Shown here piece after piece: positions 50,101 through 57,235 of a stretch of 64,000 nucleotides of DNA. A program made the translations under genes and the position numbers. Origin of the DNA: CAIWAH01 sp964602595 (GTDB lineage: Bacteria; Verrucomicrobiota; Verrucomicrobiia; Limisphaerales; UBA9464); NCBI GenBank assembly GCA_964602595.1, contig CAZRRO010000019.1, positions 67,918 through 131,917 of the forward strand, read 5' to 3'. Every line of letters begins with the position of its first letter. The first letter of the stretch is position 1. The notes under the pieces are model-generated. The model did not search any database, was not told the origin of the DNA, and worked only from the letters and a program-made list of their open reading frames with translations.

Positions 50101-52104
50101 GGCGATGACTTCCATCTTCCGAGGATCTTTGCCGATTAGGTCGAGTTTGTTGACGAAGGCATCGAAGCGGTCGTCGTGCGAACGGAGCGCCTGAAGGACA
50201 TCCCAGACGACCTTGTAGACCTTGTTGTCGTTGAGAGCCTCGTGCGGCTCCATGCCGGCAGGGATGACAACGGGCAGGATGACATAGCCGAGCTTCTTTT
50301 TGCCATCCGGGGTGCGGCGCATGACTCGACCCACTGACTGGACAACATCCACTTGGGAATTGCGTGGCGTCAGGAAAAGCACTGCATCCAGCGCCGGAAC
50401 ATCCACACCTTCGGACAAGCAGCGGACATTGCTCAGGATTCGGCAGGTGTTCTCGGGAGGTTCTGCCTTAAGCCACTGGAGTTTTTCCTCCTTTTGGCCG
50501 GCATTCATCCCTCCGTCCACATGAGCAGCCTCGCACTTCACGGAAAGATCTGTCTCTTCCTGTTCCTGGTAAGCCTCGATAACTGCGCGGAACATTGAGG
50601 CAATCTGTTTGGAGCTGACCTTGTGGACCTTGCCGCCTTTCTGCCGTTCGATCACCTGGCAGAAGGCAACTGCGCGGCGCATTGGTTCCGGGTCGAAACT
50701 GAGATCCTGTGACAGCCCTTGCTTTGCCAGTGCCTTCCAGCAGCCGATGATGCGCGCGGCATCGTCCACCCTGAGCTGGTTGTTCTCGTCCTTGAGGAGG
50801 TTTTGCAGCCGGGCGCTGACGTGGGCTTCGTCGATGGTCAGGACCAGCACTTTGTAGTCGGTGAGCAACTTCAGCTCCACCGCTTCGGAGAAGGTGATGA
50901 CGTGAAGCTGCTTCCCGTAGAGGGTCTCGTCGTCCATGGAGCAGATGGCGACGTTTTCCTTTTCGGCGATGGCCTTGGCCGAATCCGCGTAGATGCGCGG
51001 TGTTGCCGTCATGTAGAGGCGTTTGGCAGCCTTGATGAATCCATTGTCGTGAACCCGGACGAAGTTGCTTTCGTCCTCGTCGTCAAAGGTGGCTCCGGTG
51101 GTGCGGTGAGCTTCATCGCAGATCACCAGGTCGATTTCCGGCAAACCAAACTCCTTCTGGGCACGACTGACAACGTCGAGCGAATGGTAGGTGGAGAAGA
51201 TCACGCTCATGTGCTGGGCGTCGTGGCGCTTCTTCAATTCCAGGGCCAGTCGTTGGGAATCTGTGGTGGCCGGATACCGTAATTCGTGGGCGAACGTCTC
51301 GACAATGTCTGCGTCCAGTTCTCGTTTCTTGCCCACCTCGGCATCCGAGCAGACGGCAAAGCTGTGGAGGGGAATGGCGCTCTCCTGAGTCCACTCGGTG
51401 AGCGTTTGGGACAGCAGATTCAGACTAGGAACGAGGAAGAGGACCAGTTTGCTTTTGCCGGCGGTCTCTTCGGCGATCTTGAGGCTGGTGAAGGTCTTGC
51501 CCGTGCCGCAGGCCATGATGAGCTTGCCCCTGTCGGCGGACTTGAAGCCGAGCAGGACATTGGTCCGAGCGCTGGACTGGTGAGGGCGGATTTCCTTCTT
51601 CGGCTTGAGGGCAGGCGGCGCGCTGGGCTGATACCTGGCCCAGTCAATCTGGCTGTTTTCGAGATCGAGGAGGTCGATCTTGTAAACGGGCGGCTGCTGG
51701 TGAAACAGCGCCTGCTCGGCATTCTCGCTCCAGTCGTTGGTTGTCGTGACAATGATTCGCTGGGCAAAAGGCTTCCGGCCGGAGGCGGTGAAGAAGCTGT
51801 CGATATCCTCCTTCCGGACGCGGTAGTCGGGGGCAAAGCACTTGCACTGGATGGCGTGGTATTCCTCGGTGCCGGCAGTCTGGGAAACCAGGTCGATGCC
51901 GGTGTCCTTGCCGGAAATGCCAAACTGTGGCGTGCCGATCTCCTTTGCCCAATCGGCAAAGAGCCAGACCTTCGAGTAGAGATCGGCGTAGCTGGCCTCG
52001 TAGCGGAAGTAGGTGCGGATCAGCTCCTCGAAATAGGTGCCCTTCTCACGCTCCGACTGGGAAGTCTCACGGTATTTGGCAAGGATGGTTTGGAGTGCGG
52101 TCAT
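47137..52104 (-). CDS. Single-chain Type ISP restriction-modification enzyme
   Basis: The 1655-residue protein has the LlaGI/LlaBIII-type order. An Mrr-like nuclease lies at about 60-110 (SGKDTGIDLVSQTAG...AIQCKCF, with D and QxK). Then come a superfamily 2 motor (ACGTGKTFTSLK, VICDEAHRTTG, SVGRVMRRT), a helical coupler, and an N6-adenine methyltransferase with motif I IIDPFTGTGTFI and motif IV NPPYSKG. The last 450 or so residues are the target-recognition region. ATG at 52104 starts the conserved MTALQTILAKYRE. One polypeptide therefore cuts, translocates and protects DNA. The recognition sequence cannot be told from sequence. Confidence 0.95.
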   Translation of the reverse strand: MTALQTILAKYRETSQSEREKGTYFEELIRTYFRYEASYADLYSKVWLFADWAKEIGTPQFGISGKDTGIDLVSQTAGTEEYHAIQCKCFAPDYRVRKEDIDSFFTASGRKPFAQRIIVTTTNDWSENAEQALFHQQPPVYKIDLLDLENSQIDWARYQPSAPPALKPKKEIRPHQSSARTNVLLGFKSADRGKLIMACGTGKTFTSLKIAEETAGKSKLVLFLVPSLNLLSQTLTEWTQESAIPLHSFAVCSDAEVGKKRELDADIVETFAHELRYPATTDSQRLALELKKRHDAQHMSVIFSTYHSLDVVSRAQKEFGLPEIDLVICDEAHRTTGATFDDEDESNFVRVHDNGFIKAAKRLYMTATPRIYADSAKAIAEKENVAICSMDDETLYGKQLHVITFSEAVELKLLTDYKVLVLTIDEAHVSARLQNLLKDENNQLRVDDAARIIGCWKALAKQGLSQDLSFDPEPMRRAVAFCQVIERQKGGKVHKVSSKQIASMFRAVIEAYQEQEETDLSVKCEAAHVDGGMNAGQKEEKLQWLKAEPPENTCRILSNVRCLSEGVDVPALDAVLFLTPRNSQVDVVQSVGRVMRRTPDGKKKLGYVILPVVIPAGMEPHEALNDNKVYKVVWDVLQALRSHDDRFDAFVNKLDLIGKDPRKMEVIAITDKIQKKAQKSNGATKGATGQSQFTIGEPEVPYRVESQSELAFNVGEIERALYAKVVKKCGNRNHWEDWANDIAKIANTHITRITQIVGNAENQKEVAAFQSFANELRDDLNDSITDAEVVEMLAQHLITKPVFDALFKDYSFASHNPVSRAMQQVLDVLNEHRLSKEADTLEKFYASVARRAEGIDNAEGKQKIVVELYDKFFRNAFPKMTERLGIVYTPVEVVDFIIHSINDLLQSEFGQTLGSKGVHIIDPFTGTGTFITRLLHSGLIRPEELPHKYRHEIHANEIVLLAYYIAAINIEAVYHSIVGKRYEPFEGICLTDTFRLGEEDLISGLLAHNSDRRKRQQKLEVRVIMGNPPYSKGQDSANDNNQNVAYPELDERIRTTYAAHSEATNNNSLYDSYIRAIRWASDRIKKCGVIGFVTNAGWVDGRAADGLRKCLTEDFSSIHIFHLRGNQRTSGEQSRKEGGKIFGSGSRAPIAISLLVKNPKATAHGQIHFHDIGDYLTTEQKLARIREFGSIHGLTKAQGWTPIQPDERGDWLKQRDASFAKFIVMGDKKSDQKTIFENYSSGVKTQRDAWCYNASRLQLQVNIRRTIAFFNSELKRFEQTYAGADRKERDEGSESFPNTDSTQISWTRALRGDLVKSRSLTFRSEGTTVSLYRPFTKQWLYFDRRLNEMVYQMPKLFPDGSTKNLVIGFPGSDTRGTFSVSISDCVPSLHAADMVGSQYFPLYLYDQPEEAAEDGLFAPAKTQSPAPFTRRDGISDAGLAHFQAAYPAQGEGSVISKEDLFYYIYGLLHSPDYRSRYADNLGKELPRIPAVKTFADFHAFSKAGRDLAHWHLNYENVERYPGAKLDTGKATLNGLTDADYRVTRMRFAKTRDAAGKSVNDKTTVHYNERITITNIPLEAYDYVVNGKPALEWVMERQCVCVDDGKGGSGIVNDANLWATETMGNAKYPLELFLRVITVSLETQKIVNGLPPLNIE

Positions 52105-52432
52105 CTTTGGTTGAAGCGTGCGAAAACCACCCAGAACTGCGGCCAACCCCAGCGATGCAGATTGTTTCGTTTCGACCGGTGGGTCCCCTGAAAGGTTCGG
52201 AAATGCCTGCGCCTCTGTCGAGAACTCGAAATGGAATCCGCACTGTGGGTGACGGAGTGCGTTGCCTGAGCCGTGAACCCATTCAAAACCACCATGGGTG
52301 GTGGGTGTGGAATCATCGCATCACAATATATTGATTCCTGCGGTGATTATTTTGACGCCTACTTGCCCAAAGAAGAGGTTGTGAATCAGTCTGAAAAAGA
52401 AGCAGTCACGTGCCCAATGCCAGATTAACGCT
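52105..52432. other. Intergenic stretch with divergent promoters
   Basis: This 328-bp stretch lies between the Type ISP gene and the divergent DUF2188 gene, and should contain both promoters. An AT-rich segment near 52320-52350 (ATCGCATCACAATATATTG) is the likeliest position. I see no other feature. Confidence 0.35.
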
Positions 52433-52681
52433 ATGAGCAAGAATCGAGACAGAATCGTCTATCGAAACGAAGCCAACCAATGGGTCAACAAGCGCAATGA
52501 CGCGGGGCGTGCTTCAAGTGTCCATGAGACGCAGCAGCAGGCCGCGACGGCTGCAAGATCAATGCTGGGCCGTCAAGGCGGCGGTGAATTGACGATAAAA
52601 CGACGCGACGGAGTATTTCGCAGCAAAGACACAATCCCGCCAGGGCGAGACCCGTTTCCGCCTAGAGACCGCGAACACTAA
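52433..52681 (+). CDS. DUF2188-family protein
   Basis: The 82-residue product matches DUF2188: RIVYRNEANQWVNKRNDAGRAS, the middle HETQQQAATAARSMLGRQGGGEL, and TIKRRDGVFRSKDTI, corresponding to the family's W.v+...gn.ra...f.tq..A...ar......ge..i...dG.i...dt pattern. No function is established; members occur in mobile and defence neighbourhoods. Confidence 0.75.
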   Translation: MSKNRDRIVYRNEANQWVNKRNDAGRASSVHETQQQAATAARSMLGRQGGGELTIKRRDGVFRSKDTIPPGRDPFPPRDREH

Positions 52682-52714
52682 AACAACCAAAGGCCCGTAA
52701 GTCCCCATACGACG

Positions 52715-52939
52715 ATGAAGAACAAAAACCTCGCCATGCTCCTGCTGCTTGGAGGCGGCGCACTGATTTGGTGGATCTGCAAACGCGACAATGAGCGTTC
52801 CAGGGAACTCACTCAACTGCGCTCCAAGGTTTCAGAGCATGAAGCGCAAGTATCGAAGTGGTTGGCAGAACAGCGAACGGAGATACTGACCTTAACAAAC
52901 CGAATCACCCAACAGGGGGTGTCCGCCAAGCCGGCCTAG
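52715..52939 (+). CDS. Small membrane-anchored coiled-coil protein
   Basis: The 74-residue product has one N-terminal membrane helix (LAMLLLLGGGALIWWIC) followed by a coiled coil (SRELTQLRSKVSEHEAQVSKWLAEQ). It lies 33 bp after DUF2188 and ends 90 bp before the HTH-ImmA gene. No family is recognised. Confidence 0.55.
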   Translation: MKNKNLAMLLLLGGGALIWWICKRDNERSRELTQLRSKVSEHEAQVSKWLAEQRTEILTLTNRITQQGVSAKPA

Positions 52940-53028
52940 CTGGTCTGACCTGCGACTCAAAAGCTCTACCTTGCGAATCAAGGGCAACGGTTGACAAATC
53001 ATTTGAAGAAAGTATCGTTCGTCAACTG

Positions 53029-54198
53029 ATGAACCGAATCAAGCAGCTACGACTCGCCAAGGGTTTCTCCTTGGAAGACCTCGCAACTGCCATGGGGGGT
53101 ATCGTAACGAAGCAGGCCTTGTCTAAATACGAGAATGAAACTGCGAAGCCAACCGCGGTGGTTCTTGGTCAGTTGTCCCATGCCCTTGGGGTAAAAGCCT
53201 TCGAGCTATGGGAATACCCTCGATACAAGGTTGAATTCTTGGGTTACCGGAAACGCGCAAGTTTGCCCAGCAAATGGCAGACCTCGTTCGAGGCTTCTGT
53301 CGCTGAACAGTTGGAAAGTCGGCTCAAGCTTCAGGAAGACGGCGAAGGGTCAAATTTTGAGGTGCCGTGTCAGGAGATGACTGTTGCTGTCGAGAGGAAC
53401 GCTGAAGATCAAGCCCTAGAACTTCGGAAAAAGTGGAACCTAGGAGGCGGACCGATCCCCAATCTGACCGCTGTTCTGGAAGACCATCTGATCCATGTTC
53501 TCGTGGAGAATGGTCCGGAGAAGTTCGATGGAATCTCCGCTTGGGTGCGTGACCTGGAAGGCAACCCCAAGGCGGCGGCAGTAGTCGTCCGCGCCCAAGG
53601 CGCCGGCGAACGCCAAAGGCTTACTCTCGCTCATGAACTCGCTCACCTGGTGGTCAAGCCAAACGACGGAGTAGACGAGGAAAAAGCCGCATTTCGATTC
53701 GGCGCTGCATTCCTTGTTCCAGCCGAAGCGCTTCAAAAGGAGGTTGGCACCAAGCGTAACCGCATCCGTCTGGACGAACTTCTTCTTTTGAAGAAGCGCT
53801 TCGGCGTTAGCCTGCAGGCCCTTGTCCGTCGTTTACGGGATGTAGAGATTATTGAAGAGTCGGCCTATAAGTGGTGGTGCATGTTCATTTCCCGCTCTGG
53901 TTGGCGTCGCGATGAACCGCAACCACAACGACGGGAAGAACCGACATGGTTTCGACGCACCGTTCTTCGACGTGTGGCCGAAGGGCACCTTTCGCCAACA
54001 CAGGGAGGCACCCTGCTGAAGGAGCAACTTTCCGATAACGAGGGACCGACTTTGCTACGTCGGAAGTCCTTCTTGGCGCTTCCTCCTGAGGAGCAACGTC
54101 GCCAATTGGAAATCCAAGCCGATCAACTTCAGCAGCTCTACGCCCACCAGAAAGACGAGTGGGGTGGGACTTCGGCCGACGGCATTAACGAAGAATGA
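53029..54198 (+). CDS. HTH-ImmA/IrrE regulator-protease
   Basis: The 389-residue product has an XRE helix-turn-helix (residues 1-60, MNRIKQLRLAKGFSLEDLATAM, then TKQALSKYENETAKP) and an ImmA/IrrE-type zinc peptidase domain with LTLAHELAHLVV; the metal-binding His is at about residue 202, and Glu ligands follow in DEEKAAFRFGAAFLVP. This class cleaves a repressor or regulates a paired toxin. The gene overlaps the downstream MazF-type gene by 4 bp, which indicates that it acts as the antitoxin/regulator partner. The longer frame from 52858 overlaps the previous gene. Confidence 0.88.
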   Translation: MNRIKQLRLAKGFSLEDLATAMGGIVTKQALSKYENETAKPTAVVLGQLSHALGVKAFELWEYPRYKVEFLGYRKRASLPSKWQTSFEASVAEQLESRLKLQEDGEGSNFEVPCQEMTVAVERNAEDQALELRKKWNLGGGPIPNLTAVLEDHLIHVLVENGPEKFDGISAWVRDLEGNPKAAAVVVRAQGAGERQRLTLAHELAHLVVKPNDGVDEEKAAFRFGAAFLVPAEALQKEVGTKRNRIRLDELLLLKKRFGVSLQALVRRLRDVEIIEESAYKWWCMFISRSGWRRDEPQPQRREEPTWFRRTVLRRVAEGHLSPTQGGTLLKEQLSDNEGPTLLRRKSFLALPPEEQRRQLEIQADQLQQLYAHQKDEWGGTSADGINEE

Positions 54199-54551
54199 AT
54201 AGCACCTACCCGCAACGCGGAGAGATTTGGGATGTGAATCTCGATCCAACAGTCGGCCAAGAAATAAACAAGACCCGACCCGCCGTGATCCTCAGCACCG
54301 ATGGCATCGGCAAGCTTCGACTGAAGGTCATTGTTCCAATCACCGCTTGGAAACCGGAGTTTGATGGTAACCAGTGGCACGTGAAGATCTCGCCCAGACC
54401 CTCAAACGGGCTCTCCAAGGAATCGGTAGCCGATGCGCTTCACCTTCGGTCAGTGGGGGTGGAACGATTCCTGGCGCGCAGGGGGCGGCTTGATGCGCTG
54501 GACATGGAAGAGATTGCGGCTGCGGTCGCTACCATTATCGAGTTCCGATGA
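54195..54551 (+). CDS. MazF/PemK-type toxin
   Basis: The 118-residue product begins YPQRGEIWDVNLDPTVGQEINKTRPAVILS, the signature of MazF/PemK endoribonucleases, and continues with KVIVPITAWK and the final SVGVERFLARRGRLDALDMEEI. The conserved Arg in KTRP and the following beta barrel are present, so it should be active. It is coupled to an ImmA/IrrE regulator in place of the usual small MazE antitoxin. Confidence 0.9.
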   Translation: MNSTYPQRGEIWDVNLDPTVGQEINKTRPAVILSTDGIGKLRLKVIVPITAWKPEFDGNQWHVKISPRPSNGLSKESVADALHLRSVGVERFLARRGRLDALDMEEIAAAVATIIEFR

Positions 54552-54623
54552 CTCAACCCGAACTTCCAGGCCAAAGCTGTGGCGTTTCCCACGGGGGAGC
54601 ATCTGCAGACCCACAAACAATTT

Positions 54624-54695
54624 GCCCGCAGACAGCGTCAACTGCCTGCGGGCGATACAAATGCTCTGAGGTAAAGGCCGAAGCCGCCTCAGAGC
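54624..54695 (+). other. Tandem hairpins after the MazF gene
   Basis: GCCCGCAG (54624-54631) pairs with CTGCGGGC (54646-54653). GCTCTGAGG (54663-54671) pairs with CCTCAGAGC (54687-54695). Both stems are perfect. No T-run follows, so they may act as processing or stabilising elements or as a short structured RNA. Confidence 0.6.
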
Positions 54696-54785
54696 ACGGC
54701 ACTGCTGTAGGGCGGGTGCGGCGTTTTGATCGCACAGCTCGGTGTCGCCGTCAATCAAGACGAAAAGAGCGTTCGGCATGCTCAC

Positions 54786-55784
54786 ATGCCCTGCCACAAA
54801 AGAAACCTCCGGAAGATTCCGGCACACATCATCGAGAAAGCCAACGCCATCACTGGTGACGAGCTTTCTGTAGGCTGCACGCTTCAGATGTCGCAAGACG
54901 ACATCGCAGCGGGCAGATATTCGCACCTAAACTTCACCTTGGAGGACGGAAACCTTTTGGTTCCCAACGAAATTCTCCCGCCCCCCGAGCGGGGACGGTA
55001 TTCCCGGTGGAACCTCCATGGGCGTTGGCTGGTGCATCGAGACCGGCCAAAGGTTCCGAAGGAGTTTGAAATGGAAGCACAAAGTGGTGCGGGCCCAGGC
55101 ACCCACACGATCTACTATTCACGGTTCGTGTTCCCGCGGACATTCCGTCCTCCAAGTGAACTCGTGCTGAAGCCTCAGATAGTCGCCAAGAGTGACACAC
55201 CCTCTCCGGTTTGGACAGTTGCTGTCCTCGCAGGCGACACCATCAACAAAACGGACGCCCTCTTCCACGAGCAGCTTCTTTCCTTCCTAAACCTGGTTCA
55301 GGAGAATGTCGGCACTGCGACCGTGTTCACTAAGCATCCGGCCACATCGGAGCTTACCCAATCCAGAGCGGTTGATTGGGAGCTTTTGCCCGAAGGCATT
55401 CGTCAGGACTTGCTGCTGGCGAAAGTCCTTCCCAAGGATCTTCGGAAGGGTTCCGAGTTTGCGCAAAGGTTTGAAGAACGACGACATCTTCTCCAGTCGT
55501 TGCAACCGAAGCGATGGGTAGTAGGTTCTAGCGGTTTCAGGCGTTACTTCGGGGCGCAGTTTCAGGACGATCTCGTTGCCCTTGAAAACGTCGAGTATGG
55601 GAACGCTCTCTATGTCCTCAAAGGACCTTGGGAGGAACTGAGCAAACTGAGTCGTTTAGAACTGTGGGGTAAAAGCAACAACGTGTCTCGCGTTGTCCAT
55701 ACACCTGGCTGGGAAAACCGAGCCATTGCGATGATTGGCAGGCTAAAGTGCGACGGTGGCCAGGCGCAGCAGTTTTGCGAGTAA
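54786..55784 (+). CDS. Hypothetical protein of the defence-like island
   Basis: The product is about 332 residues and has no recognised domain. It includes YSRWNLHGRWLVHRDRPKVPKEFEME, the segment VFPRTFRPPSELVLKPQ, and a late TQSRAVDWELLPEGIRQDLLLAKVLP. The predicted structure is mixed, with no signal peptide. In-frame TTG (54726) and GTG (54744) codons upstream are alternative starts. It sits 234 bp after the MazF gene on the same strand and could be a further component of that system or an unrelated cargo gene. Confidence 0.55.
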   Translation: MPCHKRNLRKIPAHIIEKANAITGDELSVGCTLQMSQDDIAAGRYSHLNFTLEDGNLLVPNEILPPPERGRYSRWNLHGRWLVHRDRPKVPKEFEMEAQSGAGPGTHTIYYSRFVFPRTFRPPSELVLKPQIVAKSDTPSPVWTVAVLAGDTINKTDALFHEQLLSFLNLVQENVGTATVFTKHPATSELTQSRAVDWELLPEGIRQDLLLAKVLPKDLRKGSEFAQRFEERRHLLQSLQPKRWVVGSSGFRRYFGAQFQDDLVALENVEYGNALYVLKGPWEELSKLSRLELWGKSNNVSRVVHTPGWENRAIAMIGRLKCDGGQAQQFCE

Positions 55785-55959
55785 GGCATCACTCGGGCGA
55801 GTTGGCTTTCGGTCAACTCGCCTTCTTCTTGCCACTTCAACTATGCTGACGGGAGCTAGAATCACCGGACCTCCACACTCGTAAGGGTGGGGCTCCGTTG
55901 AGGTAACTTGCTGCGGATCGGATTGTTTTCGATGCCCAAATCCGCTACCAACTCCCCCG

Positions 55960-56349
55960 ATGATTCTCTCCTCGCTGTCCGCTGCCGACTTGAAGCGCCT
56001 CACCAAGCTCATGGAGAAACGTGACGCGCTCAAGGAACAGGTCGAAGCCCTCAATGCCGAGATCGATTCCTTCTCCGCTTCAGGCAAGGCCACCAAGGCT
56101 CCCAAGGCCAAGGGAACGCCGGCCGCCAAGTCTGCTCCCAAGGCCAAACGAGGGAAGCGGGGCAAGCTCACCGAATCCGTCCTGGCCGTGCTGAAGGAAG
56201 CCGGGGCAGGCGGCATCATGATCAAGGAAATCGCCGAGAAGCTGGGACGGAACACGGGCGCCATCCACACCTGGTTCTTCAACGCCAAGAAGTCCAAGCG
56301 CAAGGACGTGAAGAAGATCGGCGAGGCGAAGTGGCAGTGGGTGGGCTAA
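55960..56349 (+). CDS. Lysine-rich protein with winged-helix domain
   Basis: The 129-residue product has a coiled coil at 5-36 (DLKRLTKLMEKRDALKEQVEALNAEI), a Lys/Ala/Pro linker at 42-65 reminiscent of histone H1 tails, and a winged-helix at 68-125 (GKLTESVLAVLKEAGAGGIMIKEIAEKLGRNTGAIHTWFFNAKK). It is likely a chromatin-type DNA-binding protein; related linker-plus-winged-helix proteins occur in this phylum. It reads toward a truncated comM gene. Confidence 0.65.
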   Translation: MILSSLSAADLKRLTKLMEKRDALKEQVEALNAEIDSFSASGKATKAPKAKGTPAAKSAPKAKRGKRGKLTESVLAVLKEAGAGGIMIKEIAEKLGRNTGAIHTWFFNAKKSKRKDVKKIGEAKWQWVG

Positions 56350-56377
56350 GAGAGTTCCGATTACGGGTGCCAACATC

Positions 56378-57085
56378 CTAAGGTGTTGGTCCGCAATCAG
56401 ATAGAAAACTGGTGAAAGTGTTGCTCAAGATAAGCAGGTTGTGCCCACCGGCGGCGGCGACTTCGAGGGCACGTTTCACGGACTCCTGGCCCTTCACGTC
56501 GGCCATGTCCACGTCGTCGGGCGGCGGCTGGTTAAAGAGCGCGGTGGTGTCCACCTTCAGCGGCGCAATCTGCACCTCGCCTTCGAGGAACAGGGCGGCT
56601 TCGCGGAGGTTCAGGACCGGAATGACGTCCAACCCGTCCACGACCGCGGCCTCGGCGGCGTTGTCGCGGGGAACCAAAATGCCGCGGCGGCCTTCGGCCT
56701 TGGCGCGGATCGCAATGGGCAGGGCGCCCTTCACGGTGCGCACGGCGCCGGTCAGCGCGAGTTCACCCACGATGGCGTAGTCGCCGAGCGTCCGCGGTTC
56801 GATCTGCTCGGTGGCGGCCAGCGTGCCCAAGGCGATGGGTAGGTCGAAGCTGGGGCCCTCCTTCCGCACGTCGGCGGGGGCCAGGTTGATGGTCACGCGG
56901 CCCATCGGCAACCGGAACCCGGAGTTGGTCAGCGCCGTCATCACGCGGTCGCGCGACTCCTTCACGGCCGCATCCGGCAGGCCCACGATGACGATGTTCG
57001 TCTGGCCGAAGTTGGAGTCCACCTCCACCTCGATGGGGAAGGCTTCAATGCCCTGGACGGCGGCGGAGTTGACTTGGGCGAGCAC
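56378..57085 (-). pseudogene. comM: Truncated comM/yifB (Mg-chelatase-like ATPase)
   Basis: The N-terminal ChlI-type domain of ComM/YifB is intact: LAQVNSAAVQGIEAFPIEVEVD, NIVIVGLPDAAVKESRDRVMTAL, and EGPSFDLPIALGTLA. The protein then reads ESVKRALEVAAAGGHNLL, exactly where ComM normally continues into its Walker A motif (GPPGxGKT). Instead 19 unrelated codons and a stop follow (break near 56432). The missing ATPase half is not in the window. GTG at 57085 gives the standard N-terminus. The remaining piece cannot function as the helicase. Confidence 0.85.
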
Positions 57086-57235
57086 AGGCCAAGCGTGCGA
57101 ACCGGTCCGGGTTCGGGTCAAGCCGCGGCTCCGGCTGATCCCGCGGCTGGACAAGAAATACGTATCTATACGTATTCCCCCGGGTCGAGCGGTGGCCGTT
57201 CAATTCCGTGCGCCTTCAAAGGAGGGCGACCACAC

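Noticed and set aside
48331..51282. Several plus-strand open frames of 190-300 codons
   Set aside because: They lie opposite the Type ISP gene and are Gly/Val/Asp-rich shadows without motifs.
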